13,812 nt of DNA from Gemmatimonadaceae bacterium (GCA_013361745.1 JABFXM010000555.1:1-13812); one strand, 5' to 3'. Positions 1 through 9,083 are shown, counted from the first letter of the stretch. The notes: generated from the letters alone by a model not told the origin. Numbers and translations are program-made.

Positions 1-141
1 CGCCGCTGCCCGAACACGATGCGTGGCGGCGGCGTCCTCGAGATCCGCCCCTTCTACGAGGCGGAGGACTTCGGCGACGCGCTCACCCCCGAGCTGCGCG
101 CGAAGGAGCAGGAGCTCCGCGCCCGCTCCGCGAAGCGTTAG
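1..141 (+). CDS. YCII-related domain protein, 3' end only
   Basis: The frame is open from the first base and ends at TAG 139-141, so only the last 46 codons are present. The residues RCPNTMRGGGVLEIRPFYE match the C-terminal end of YCII/YciI-like (DGPF) proteins, in which a conserved 'A-A-R-C-P' turn is followed by a glycine-rich stretch and a V-E-I/V-R-P strand. A charged tail (KEQELRARSAKR) follows. These small ferredoxin-like-fold proteins are common in Actinobacteria and Gemmatimonadota, often beside an ECF sigma factor, but their reaction is mostly unknown. The gene converges on the M13 peptidase gene with 16 bp between the stops. The call rests on one short conserved segment. Confidence 0.7.
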   Translation, partial: RRCPNTMRGGGVLEIRPFYEAEDFGDALTPELRAKEQELRARSAKR

Positions 142-157
142 GCAGCGCCAGCGTCGG

Positions 158-2212
158 TCACCAGGTGCGAATGCGCGCGTCCGGCGCGAGGTAGAGCGTC
201 TCCCCCGGCTTCACGTCGAACGCGGGATACCACGCGTCGAGGTTGCGGACGGTGAGGGCGCGCCACGGGCCGGGCGCGTGCGCGTTCGTCAGCAGCTGCC
301 GGCGAAGCGCGGGGTCACGGAACTTCGTGCGCCAGATCTGCGCGAAGCCGAGGAAGAACTGCTGGTCCCCGGTGATCCCGCCGACCGCCGGGGCCGGCTT
401 TCCGTGCAGCGACGCCTTCCACGCGTCGTACGACGCGGTCACGCCGGCGAGATCGGCGATGTCCTCGCTCAGCGTCTGCTGCCCGTTGATGGTCATGTCC
501 GGAAACGGGTGATACGCGTCGTACTGCCGCGCCAGCGCCTGCGTCGACGCCTGGAAGTGCGCGAAGTCCTCCTGCGTCCACCAGTTCCGCAGCCGTCCCT
601 TCGAGTCGAAGTTCGCGCCGAGGTTGTCGAAGCTGTGGCTCACCTCGTGGCCGATCACCGCGCCGATCCCGCCGTAGTTCATCGCGTCCACGCGCTTCGC
701 GTCGAAGAAGGGAGGCTCGAGGATCGCCGCTGGGAAGTTCAGCGCGTTCATCGCCGGCAGGTTCACCGCGTTGACCATCTGCGGCGTCATCACCCACTCG
801 TCCTTGTCGATCTTCCGGTGCAGCTTGGCGCGCGTGCGCTGGAAGCCGAAGCGCTCGACGCGATCGGCGTTGCCGTACGCGTCGTTCGCCGCGACGCGGA
901 GCGAGGCGTAGCTCGGCCACTTGTCCGGATAGCCGATGCTCACCTTCAGCGTGCGCAGCTTCGCCTTCGCCTCGGCCTTCGTCGACGGCGCCATCCAGTC
1001 GAGGGCGTCGATGCGCTTCTGGAACGCGGCGATGATCCCGGCGACCATGCGCTGCGCGTTCGCCTTCGCGCTGGCCGGGAAGTACCGCCGCGCGTACTGG
1101 TGCCCGACGGCGAAGCCCAGCGCGTCGCTCGTGAAGTCGATCGCCCGCTTGTCGCGCGTCGCCTGCTCCGGCGCGCCGCTCAACGTCCTGCCGAAGAAGG
1201 CGAACGACTCCTTGTCGAACGCGGACGGGAGCACCGCGGCGTGGTCCTCGATCGCGTGGTAGGCGAGCAGCGCCTTCCAGCTGTCGAGCGGCTCGCTCGC
1301 GACGAGCGCGGACTCCTGGGTGATCGTGCTTGGCTGCCACGCGATGATCGAGTCCTGGTCGGCGATCCCGGCGGCGGTGAAGAACGCGGCCCAGTCGAGG
1401 CCGGGCGCCTTGCTCGCGAAGTCGGCGCGCGCCCAGTGGTTGTTCCCCTTCGCCGGATCCTCGCTGTCCTCCACCTTCCAGTGCGTCCTCGCGATCCGCG
1501 TCTCGAGCGCGACGATCGAATCGGCCTTGGCCTCCGCGTCGGCGATCCCGGCGAGGGTGAGCATCCGGGCGACGTGCGCGCGATAGCCGGTCCGGAGGTC
1601 GACCATCCGCGACGAGGAGTCGAGATAGTAGCTGCGGTCCGGCATCTCGATCCCGCCCTGCAGCAGGGCCGCCGAGTAGCGGGTGGGAGTGTTGAAGTCC
1701 TGCGTCACCCAGAAGCCGAAGAGATTGTCGGTGTGCAGCGTGCCGAGGTTGATCGGATCGACGTCGGCGCGCAGGTGGGCGCCGAGGAACTTCGCGAGAG
1801 CGGTTCTGTCGCCGATCGCGGCGATCGTGTCGAGCAGTGGCTGGAGCGGTGTGAGCCCACGCGCGCCGATCGCAGCCGTGTCGAGGAAGCTCGTGTAGAA
1901 ATCGCCGACCTTGCGCAGCTCCGATCCCGCGGCGGCGTGCGCGGCGGCGGCGCGGTGCACGATGTCCCGCACGTGCGCGTCCGCGAGCTCGGCGGCGATG
2001 TTGAAGGAGCCGTAGCTGCTGCGATCGTTCGGGATCTGCGTCCGGCGCTCCCAACCGCCGTTCGCGTAGTGGTAGAAATCGTCGCCCGGTCGCACGGTGG
2101 TGTCGATCGCCGCGGCGTCGAGGCCGGGGATGGCGCGCTGCGCGGCGAGCGGGCCGGCGCAGAGAAGGGTCAGCGCGAGAACGAGAGCGCGGCGGGGAGC
2201 GCGGCGGGTCAT
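158..2212 (-). CDS. Secreted M13 family zinc metallopeptidase (neprilysin/PepO type)
   Basis: The predicted 684-residue endopeptidase belongs to the neprilysin/endothelin-converting-enzyme family, which cleaves short peptides outside the cytoplasm. Residues 1-25 form a signal peptide: arginine-rich start, hydrophobic LVLALTLLCAGPLAA, likely cleavage near LAA-Q. The N-terminal M13 domain begins at PGDDFYHYANGGW (42-54). The catalytic domain has NYGGIGAVIGHEVSHSFDN (512-530), which gives zinc ligands H522 and H526 and general base E523, and SEDIADLAG (582-590), which gives third ligand E583 and supporting D587. The C-terminus (DVKPGETLY, IRTW) matches the family end, with W in place of the eukaryotic CxxW cysteine motif. 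The substrate-binding 'NAYY' motif reads NAVN (481-484), a mild variation. The length is normal for bacterial members. The start is ATG 2212 because it directly precedes the signal peptide. It lies 93 bp downstream of the kinase gene on the same strand. Confidence 0.95.
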   Translation of the reverse strand: MTRRAPRRALVLALTLLCAGPLAAQRAIPGLDAAAIDTTVRPGDDFYHYANGGWERRTQIPNDRSSYGSFNIAAELADAHVRDIVHRAAAAHAAAGSELRKVGDFYTSFLDTAAIGARGLTPLQPLLDTIAAIGDRTALAKFLGAHLRADVDPINLGTLHTDNLFGFWVTQDFNTPTRYSAALLQGGIEMPDRSYYLDSSSRMVDLRTGYRAHVARMLTLAGIADAEAKADSIVALETRIARTHWKVEDSEDPAKGNNHWARADFASKAPGLDWAAFFTAAGIADQDSIIAWQPSTITQESALVASEPLDSWKALLAYHAIEDHAAVLPSAFDKESFAFFGRTLSGAPEQATRDKRAIDFTSDALGFAVGHQYARRYFPASAKANAQRMVAGIIAAFQKRIDALDWMAPSTKAEAKAKLRTLKVSIGYPDKWPSYASLRVAANDAYGNADRVERFGFQRTRAKLHRKIDKDEWVMTPQMVNAVNLPAMNALNFPAAILEPPFFDAKRVDAMNYGGIGAVIGHEVSHSFDNLGANFDSKGRLRNWWTQEDFAHFQASTQALARQYDAYHPFPDMTINGQQTLSEDIADLAGVTASYDAWKASLHGKPAPAVGGITGDQQFFLGFAQIWRTKFRDPALRRQLLTNAHAPGPWRALTVRNLDAWYPAFDVKPGETLYLAPDARIRTW

Positions 2213-2254
2213 GCGGCCTGTCCGGTTCGAGGAGCGTGCCGGGTGAAGTCGATA

Positions 2255-2300
2255 AGCTACTCGCCGGGCGCGCCCGGGACAGCGCGGGAGCCCGCGCCCG
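2255..2300 (-). terminator. Two GC-rich hairpins after the PAS-GAF kinase gene (terminator-like)
   Basis: Between the kinase stop (2306) and the M13 start (2212) lie two strong hairpins. One is 2282-2297, a 6-7 bp stem GCGCGG/CCGCGC with a tight loop. The other is the 14-bp perfect palindrome CCGGGCGCGCCCGG at 2264-2277. No T-run follows in the minus direction, so intrinsic termination is uncertain. The hairpins could instead protect an mRNA end or be chance in GC-rich DNA. Confidence 0.3.
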
Positions 2301-2305
2301 TGGGA

Positions 2306-4159
<1,854 letters not shown>

Positions 4160-4193
4160 CAGCGAGCATTGCTTCGCAGGGATCGGGCCCCGA

Positions 4194-5054
4194 TCACGGC
4201 CGCGCCGCAGGCGGTCCCGCTCCCTCGTCCCAGTCGAGCCCGGGACCGAGCAGGCGCATGCCGTGGGCGTCGAAGAGCTGCTTCATCCCCTGCACGCCGA
4301 GCGCCTCGTGGATCGGCGGGTCCGTGTACTTGCCGACCTCGCGGAAGAACTGCTCGAGGCGCCCCGCCGGCGAATAGACCTCGAGCGCCGTGACCGGCGC
4401 TCCGCCCCTCGCCGCCCACGCGTGCGCGACGGTGCGCGGCACGAACACCGACTCGCCGCGGCCGAGCCGCAGCCGTCGGTCACCGACCTCGCACTCGAGC
4501 TCTCCGTCCACGACGTAGAGCCACTCGTCCTGCTCGTGGTGCGAGTGCCGCGGCCAGCCCCCGCGCCCGCGGAACTCGAAGACGGAGAGCGTGCCGTTCG
4601 TGTCGCCCGCGGAGACCTTGCAGTCGTTAGGCTCCCCGCCGAGCCTGACGCGCTCGCCGAACCGGTCGTCCCCCGCGGCGACGGTGAACCCCGCGAAGAT
4701 CTGATCGTCCTTCATCGGCTTCCTCCCATTCAGGTGGTCGATGGTGCGATCGATCGTCTCGAGGAGCCGCCGCGTGCGCGTGAGCCTCGCCTCGAGCGCC
4801 TCGCGGTGCGACCGCAGTGCGTCGAGCCGCTGGAAGTCGGGGCGCGCGAGAAGCGCGCGGATCTCCCGCAGCTCGAACCCCAGCTCCCGGAAGAACAGGA
4901 TCTGCTGGAGCGAGAGCAGCTGCGGCTCCTCGTAGTAGCGGTAGCCGTTGGCGCCGGTGTACGCGGGCTCGAGCAGCCCCGTCTCATCGTAGAAGTGCAG
5001 CGTGCGCACGCTGACGCCCGACATCTCGGCGACCTGTTTGACCGTGTAGGCCAT
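4194..5054 (-). CDS. MerR-family regulator fused to a C-terminal cupin domain
   Basis: The predicted protein (286 residues) is a transcription factor with an attached small-molecule or metal-binding cupin. Residues 1-70 are a MerR winged helix: YTVKQVAEMSGVSVRTLHFYDETGLLEP, then NGYRYY and the second helix-turn-helix region. A dimerisation helix follows (about 75-108). MerR proteins bind and untwist promoters with over-long spacers, and one such promoter sits just upstream. Residues 155-215 are a cupin: motif 1 has H170, H172 and E177, motif 2 has H211, and together these make a complete metal site. The region MKDDQIFAGF (114-123) resembles the join seen before TipAS effector domains, here followed by a cupin. 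A tail (230-286) has no recognised domain. The start ATG 5054 has GAGGAG 5 nt upstream. It heads an operon with the PAS-GAF kinase. The ligand is unknown; an aromatic or oxidised metabolite, or a metal, are guesses only. Confidence 0.9.
   Translation of the reverse strand: MAYTVKQVAEMSGVSVRTLHFYDETGLLEPAYTGANGYRYYEEPQLLSLQQILFFRELGFELREIRALLARPDFQRLDALRSHREALEARLTRTRRLLETIDRTIDHLNGRKPMKDDQIFAGFTVAAGDDRFGERVRLGGEPNDCKVSAGDTNGTLSVFEFRGRGGWPRHSHHEQDEWLYVVDGELECEVGDRRLRLGRGESVFVPRTVAHAWAARGGAPVTALEVYSPAGRLEQFFREVGKYTDPPIHEALGVQGMKQLFDAHGMRLLGPGLDWDEGAGPPAARP
4713..4730 (-). promoter_or_regulatory. Strong internal ribosome-binding site for a cupin-only product
   Basis: Inside the MerR-cupin gene, GGGAGGA (4727-4721) sits 5 nt before the in-frame ATG at 4715, which encodes Met114. 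This is a better Shine-Dalgarno and spacing than most true starts in the window. Initiation here would give a free 173-residue protein with the whole cupin domain and no DNA-binding part. It lies in coding sequence, so chance matching is possible. Confidence 0.4.
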
Positions 5055-5098
5055 CGCGACTCCTCGTCTGATCGTGTGGCCCCCATGGCCACGACCCC

Positions 5099-5129
5099 AC
5101 CCTAAGGGCTGACGTTACGTGAGGGTCAA
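5099..5129 (-). promoter_or_regulatory. MerR-type promoter, 19-bp spacer with central dyad
   Basis: Read on the minus strand, -35 TTGACC (5129-5124) and -10 TAGGGT (5104-5099) are separated by exactly 19 bp, the abnormal spacing typical of promoters activated by MerR-family proteins. The spacer holds the imperfect dyad TCACGT-A-ACGTCA (5122-5110, centre 5116, one mismatch). The -10 ends 44 nt before the merR-cupin ATG, so the gene probably regulates itself and the downstream kinase. A 9-bp perfect inverted repeat (CACGACCCC 5090-5098, GGGGTCGTG 5130-5138) brackets the whole promoter. Confidence 0.8.
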
Positions 5130-5196
5130 GGGGTCGTGCGCCGATCTGGGGCTCGCCGACATGCGAGCATCGCAACCTCGATCGGCTGCGCCGCAT

Positions 5197-5227
5197 CGAC
5201 GCGAAGCGTCGGGCCGGCGTCCCGGCC
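5197..5227 (-). terminator. Two adjacent hairpins after the GAF-PAS kinase gene
   Basis: Just downstream of the kinase stop (5236, minus strand) are GGCCGG-CGTC-CCGGCC (5212-5227) and CGACGC-GAA-GCGTCG (5197-5211), both perfect 6-bp stems with short loops. They fill the gap before the MerR promoter and could end the kinase transcript. There is no U-tract, so this is a terminator-like structure only. Confidence 0.35.
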
Positions 5228-5235
5228 TGGCAGCA

Positions 5236-7716
5236 TCAGGGTGGCGTTCGTGACGAGTCGGCGCGAGAGGGCGGCGCCACCGGCACCGTCAGGGAGAAGG
5301 TCGTCCCCTCTCCGACCACGCTCTCGACCCGAATGGTTCCCCCGTGCGCCTCCATGATCCCCTTCACGATGGAGAGCCCGAGACCGGCACCCGCGCGCCC
5401 CTGCCGGTCGGCCTGCCAGAAGCGGTCGAACACGCGCGCGATCTGGTCCCCGGCAATGCCGCTTCCGGTGTCCGCGACATTGATCTCGACTGCGCCGCCG
5501 GCCACCACTCGCGCGGAAAGCCGGACCTGGCCACCCGCCGGCGTGAACTTGAGGGCGTTGCCGAGCAGGTTCGAGAGGGCCTGCTCGAGACGGTCGCGGT
5601 CTCCGAGGACCGGGGGCACGTCGTCGTCTACCTCGCACCGGAGCATGATGCGGCGCTCGCGGGCCGGCGCCTCGAACAGCTCGAGCGTCTCTTCGAGCAG
5701 CGCACGCACGTGCACGCGCGCCTGACGCACGGCGAAAGTCCCCGACTCGATCCGCGTCGCGTCGAGCAGGTCGCGGATGAGGTGCTCCATCCCCTTCGCG
5801 GTGCGCTGAATGACGGCGAGCCGCTGCTGCCGCTGCGCCTCGTCGAGCGGGATCTCGCGCAGCATTCCCGCGCTGAGGATGATCGTGTGCACCGGGTTGC
5901 GCAGGTCGTGGGCGACGACGGCCAGAACCTCGTCGCGAATCCGGCTCGCGCGCTCGGCGACCTCGCGGGCCTCGCGCTCGCGCTCGAGCAGGGCCTCGCG
6001 CTCGGCCTCGGCGCGCCGACGCTCCGTGATGTCGAGGCAGACGGCGATCCCGCGCTCGCTCGAGCCGTCGAGGAAGGCGGCCCCGATGAGCACGGGGACG
6101 CGTCGACCGTCGGTCCTGACGAACTCCTTTTCCCAGTTGATGGTGACGCCGTGCTCGTTCAGCTCCGCGACCTTGAGGGCGTCGGCCTCGGCCCACTCGG
6201 GGGGCGTGAGCGTGCGCCAGCTCGCGTGCCCTGCTCGCAGCGCCTCCTCCGACAGGCCGAGCATGCGCAGGAACTCCGCGTTGGCGTCGGTGATCGCGCC
6301 GGCCATCGTCCAGTAGAATACGCCGACGATGCCGGAGTCGGCGATGCGGCGAAGCTTCGCTTCGCTCTCCCGGACCGCCTGCTCGGCTTCGAGGCGTTCG
6401 GTGATGTCGGTGTTGGTCCCGAACCAGCGGGCGATCCGTCCCTCCACGTCGCGGATCGGCTGCGCGCGGGAGAGGAACCAGCGGTATTCGCCGTCGCGGC
6501 CGCGGAGCGGGAACGTATCCTCCCACACCTCGCCCGTGTCCCACGAATGCTGAATGCGCGCGACCACCCGGTCGACGTGGTCGGGGTGGTGCACCGACTT
6601 CCACCCCCAGCCCCGCATCTCCTCCAGCGTCGTCCCGGTGTAGTCGTACCACCGCCGGTTGTACCAGTAGATCGAGCCGGCGGCGTCGGCCATCCACGCG
6701 AGCTGGGGAATGCTCTCCGCGAGCGCGCGAAACTGCTCCTCGCGTACGCGCCGATCGGTGACGTCCAGGCAGGCGCCGATCAGGTGCGCCGGCCGCCGGT
6801 CCTCGCCGCGGATGGCTCGCCCGAGGTCGGCCACCCAGTGGATCGACCCGTCGGGCCACACGACGCGAAACTCCTCGTCGAGGTCCGTGCCTTCGGTCGC
6901 GCAGCCCCGCGCGGCCGCGATCAGCGAGTCTCGATCCTCGGGGTGGATGCGCGCGACGAAGAGGTCGAACGAGCCGGCGCCCTCGGCAGGATCGACGCCG
7001 AACAGGCGGTACAGGCCCTCGTCGCATTCGACCACGTCCGTCTTCACGTTCCATTGCCACGTGCTCGTGTCCGACGCGTCGAGGGCCGCGCGCAGGCGCG
7101 CGTGGCTGAAGACCAGCTCCTCTTCGCGTCGGCGCAACGACGCCGCCAGCTGCTCGGCCGCTTCCGTCCGCGCGCGAAGCGCGCGCGCACTCCGCGCCCG
7201 CGTGATGATGTTCGCCGACAGCAGCGTCGCCGTCTCGGTCAGCGCGATGTCGTCGTCGGTGGGATCGCGCGGCTCGTCGTAGTACATCGCGAACGTTCCG
7301 AGCAGCCTCCCCTCCGAGTCGAAGATCGGCGTCGACCAGCACGCGGCGAGGCCGAACGGTTCGGCGGCGGCCCGGTAGTCCGCCCAGAGCGGGTCCGTCG
7401 CGATGTCGCGCACGATGACGCGCTCCCGACGGTACGCCGCGGTCCCGCACGAACCTGCCGCGGGGCCGATGCGCTCACCGTCGATCAACCGGCAGTACGC
7501 GTCAGGCAGGTGGGGCGCGGCGCCGTGGCGCAGGGTGACGCCGTCGTCGTCGAGGAGCAGCACGGAGCCGCGCATCCCCGGCACCACCTGCTCGATCAGC
7601 CCGATGAGCGCATCGAACGAGGCGCGCATCCATTCGGCGACCGTTTCGTTGAACGTCGCGATGGATTGCCTGCGGTGCGGCGTAACGTCCGTGACCCCGA
7701 ACGGATCGCTCGACAT
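5236..7716 (-). CDS. Cytoplasmic GAF-PAS-PAS-PAS sensor histidine kinase (orphan)
   Basis: The product is an 826-residue multi-sensor kinase without membrane segments. The GAF domain (about 18-172) belongs to the class with AGSCGTAAYRRE and a later ACWSTPIF segment, carrying C90 and C126. Three PAS domains follow (about 203-325, 326-445 and 446-568), each ending in the PAC pattern (LDVTDRR, NTDITERL, LDITERRR). HisKA has H603 in VAHDLRNPVH. HATPase_c shows NLLGNALKFT (716-725), DTGSG (749-753), FDRFWQ (763-768) and GAGLGLSIVK (776-785), so the kinase core looks active. ATG 7716 was chosen because it lies 7 nt after GGGAGGG and directly before the GAF domain. The open frame extends back to 7899, but that would cross the tetR operator and adds no family-like sequence. 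No receiver domain or adjacent response regulator is present. A minus-strand promoter in the 7884-7909 operator could drive it with a ~160-nt leader. Confidence 0.92.
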   Translation of the reverse strand: MSSDPFGVTDVTPHRRQSIATFNETVAEWMRASFDALIGLIEQVVPGMRGSVLLLDDDGVTLRHGAAPHLPDAYCRLIDGERIGPAAGSCGTAAYRRERVIVRDIATDPLWADYRAAAEPFGLAACWSTPIFDSEGRLLGTFAMYYDEPRDPTDDDIALTETATLLSANIITRARSARALRARTEAAEQLAASLRRREEELVFSHARLRAALDASDTSTWQWNVKTDVVECDEGLYRLFGVDPAEGAGSFDLFVARIHPEDRDSLIAAARGCATEGTDLDEEFRVVWPDGSIHWVADLGRAIRGEDRRPAHLIGACLDVTDRRVREEQFRALAESIPQLAWMADAAGSIYWYNRRWYDYTGTTLEEMRGWGWKSVHHPDHVDRVVARIQHSWDTGEVWEDTFPLRGRDGEYRWFLSRAQPIRDVEGRIARWFGTNTDITERLEAEQAVRESEAKLRRIADSGIVGVFYWTMAGAITDANAEFLRMLGLSEEALRAGHASWRTLTPPEWAEADALKVAELNEHGVTINWEKEFVRTDGRRVPVLIGAAFLDGSSERGIAVCLDITERRRAEAEREALLEREREAREVAERASRIRDEVLAVVAHDLRNPVHTIILSAGMLREIPLDEAQRQQRLAVIQRTAKGMEHLIRDLLDATRIESGTFAVRQARVHVRALLEETLELFEAPARERRIMLRCEVDDDVPPVLGDRDRLEQALSNLLGNALKFTPAGGQVRLSARVVAGGAVEINVADTGSGIAGDQIARVFDRFWQADRQGRAGAGLGLSIVKGIMEAHGGTIRVESVVGEGTTFSLTVPVAPPSRADSSRTPP

Positions 7717-7880
7717 GTCCACGCCCTCCCGAGCAAGTATGCTCGACGCACTCCGGCGCGGCAATAGCTGCGCGATGGGTCGGTAGCGCGAGTCGCGTGG
7801 CCGGGCACTTCGAGACACTCGCCATGTACGTCCTTGCCCTCCCGAGCCGGCGGAACGTGACCGCGAGGGCATCGGCCAGC

Positions 7881-7912
7881 ATATTGACAAAACATGCACA
7901 ATCTGTCAACAT
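7881..7912. promoter_or_regulatory. Symmetric operator with overlapping divergent promoters at tetR
   Basis: TTGACA (7884-7889) and TGTCAA (7904-7909) form a 26-bp dyad centred on TGCA (7895-7898), an AT-rich island in GC-rich DNA. On the plus strand TTGACA is followed after 17 bp by CAACAT (7907-7912). On the minus strand the mirrored TTGACA is followed after 17 bp by CAATAT (7886-7881). The -10 matches are weak (3 of 6 each), but -35 and spacing are ideal. TetR repressors usually bind such dyads at their own promoter, so autoregulation and shared control of the kinase gene are likely. Confidence 0.65.
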
Positions 7913-7919
7913 GTATCCC

Positions 7920-8489
7920 ATGTCGCCCAGGATCGCGCAGGCCCAAGCTGATGCGCGGCGCGCGAGCGTCCTCGACGCTGCCCGCTGGTGCTTCCTCAAC
8001 TTCGGCTTCGCCAAGACGTCGTTCGAGGACATCGCGAAGCGCGCGGGTATCTCGCGCACCCTCCTGTATCGGAGCTTCAAGAACAAGGAAGACGTCTTCA
8101 CCGCGGTCTTCGCCCACTGGCTGATCGGCCGGCATCCTGCCGCCCGAGCCGCGGCGGCCGGTCCTGGCTCCGCGTACGAGCGCCTGCTCGGCGTCTGCCG
8201 AGCCATGGTCGTCGAGCCGTGGGAGGAGATGGTCGGCGCGCCGATGGCGGCCGAGTTTCACGATGTCTGCGAGCGGCTCGACCCGGAGCTCGAGGCGCTC
8301 CATCGCCGGATCGCGCTCGGGTGCGTGACCGACATCCTCGGCGACAAGGCGAGCGCCACCGTCTTCCTCCTCGCTCTGGATGGATTGCTCGCCGACGAGC
8401 CCACGCCGGCAGTGCTCGAGGAGCGTGTCTCGCTGCTCGCGCGCCGCTTCACGCGGCCCACCATCACCACGAAACGCAGGAAGCGGTGA
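7920..8489 (+). CDS. TetR/AcrR-family transcriptional regulator
   Basis: The predicted repressor has 189 residues. The N-terminal TetR domain (about 13-60) shows the standard layout: ASVLDAARWCFLNFGFAKTS, then the helix-turn-helix FEDIAKRAGISRTLLYRSF and NKEDVF. The C-terminal ligand/dimerisation domain (about 75-175) is divergent, as is usual, so the effector cannot be named. The basic tail ends KRRKR. Two near ATGs exist: 7911, one base after the operator half-site, and 7920. Neither has a Shine-Dalgarno. The predicted transcription start from the overlapping promoter falls near 7919, so ATG 7920 on a leaderless mRNA fits best. An upstream in-frame ATG at 7797 is less likely because it would place the operator inside the gene. 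The gene is followed by a truncated NAD(P)-binding protein, a pairing common for TetR loci. Confidence 0.9.
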   Translation: MSPRIAQAQADARRASVLDAARWCFLNFGFAKTSFEDIAKRAGISRTLLYRSFKNKEDVFTAVFAHWLIGRHPAARAAAAGPGSAYERLLGVCRAMVVEPWEEMVGAPMAAEFHDVCERLDPELEALHRRIALGCVTDILGDKASATVFLLALDGLLADEPTPAVLEERVSLLARRFTRPTITTKRRKR

Positions 8490-8491
8490 CC

Positions 8492-8614
8492 ATGAAGGCC
8501 CCGGCACGCACTTCCCCGAGCCGCACGCGCGTGGTCTGCGAGAAGGACGGGCACCTTCGCCCGGTTACGCGAACGCGGCGCTCGAGTGCCGCGACGCCCG
8601 GTGCTGCTTCGTGA
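8492..8614 (+). CDS. Possible 40-residue ORF between tetR and the epimerase gene
   Basis: ATG 8492 lies 2 nt after the tetR stop, with AGGA about 11 nt upstream, and the frame stays open to TGA 8612-8614. The product (MKAPARTSPSRTRVVCEKDG...) is basic and matches no family I recognise. Another frame across the same stretch ends at TGA 8638-8640 and overlaps the GTG start of the next gene, so the segment may be the remains of a frameshifted small gene or just a spacer. The evidence for translation is thin. Confidence 0.2.
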   Translation: MKAPARTSPSRTRVVCEKDGHLRPVTRTRRSSAATPGAAS

Positions 8615-8636
8615 TCGACATGACGAAGGGCATCGC

Positions 8637-9083
8637 GTGAAGCTGATTCTCCTGGGAGCGTCGGGCATGGTCGGAGCCGGGGCGCTGCGCGAGGCGCTCG
8701 CCGCGCCAGAGGTGGAGGCGGTGCTGAGCATCGGTCGCCGCCCGACCGGCGTCGTGCACCCGAAGCTGCGCGAGCTGCTGCTGCCGGACCTGTTCGACAT
8801 CGCGTCCGTCGAGGACCAGCTCGTCGGGTGGGACGCCTGCATCTGGGCGGTGGGCGTGAGCTCGGTCGGCCTCGACGAGACGCGGTACGCGAAGGTGACC
8901 GAGGAGATGACGCTGCTCTGGGCGCGCACCCTTCTGCGGATCAACCCCGACTTCTCGTTCTGCTACTGCTCGGCTGCGGGGGCCGGGGGGCGGAGGCTCG
9001 GTCGCGCGATGCTGCGCGTGGTGGAAGGGCGTGCCGACAGGTTCATCCTCGAGTCGGCGGACATCAATCGTGTGGGGACCTGA
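8637..9083 (+). pseudogene. NAD(P)-binding epimerase/reductase-like protein, C-terminally truncated
   Basis: The 148-residue product starts at GTG 8637 (VKLILLGASGMVG) with AAGGG upstream. Residues 7-13 are the Rossmann motif GASGMVG. GRRPTG, HPKLREL, the WAVGVSSVGLDE segment and YAKVTEEMTLLWAR follow the pattern of small atypical short-chain dehydrogenase proteins (HTATIP2/YwnB-like, usually labelled NAD-dependent epimerase/dehydratase), which are normally about 210-220 residues. Similarity continues through GRAMLRVVEGRAD (about 125-137), then stops. The expected continuation (a substrate-loop 'Y-M-F-R-P-G' and final helices) is missing, and TGA falls inside the 3' end of queG, with a 20-bp convergent overlap. 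The NAD-binding half is intact but the fold looks incomplete, so this is more likely a truncated relic than a working enzyme. The substrate is unknown. Confidence 0.65.

Noticed and set aside
5344..7767. About 800-codon plus-strand open frame opposite the GAF-PAS kinase
   Set aside because: Same codon-bias shadow. The minus strand carries clear GAF, PAS, HisKA and HATPase motifs; the plus frame has none.
7717..7899. N-terminal extension of the GAF-PAS kinase to 7899
   Set aside because: It would run through the tetR operator, lacks family-like sequence, and ATG 7716 has a good Shine-Dalgarno directly before the GAF domain.
7797..7919. Upstream tetR start at 7797
   Set aside because: It adds about 40 residues not typical of TetR proteins and would place the operator-promoter within the gene.
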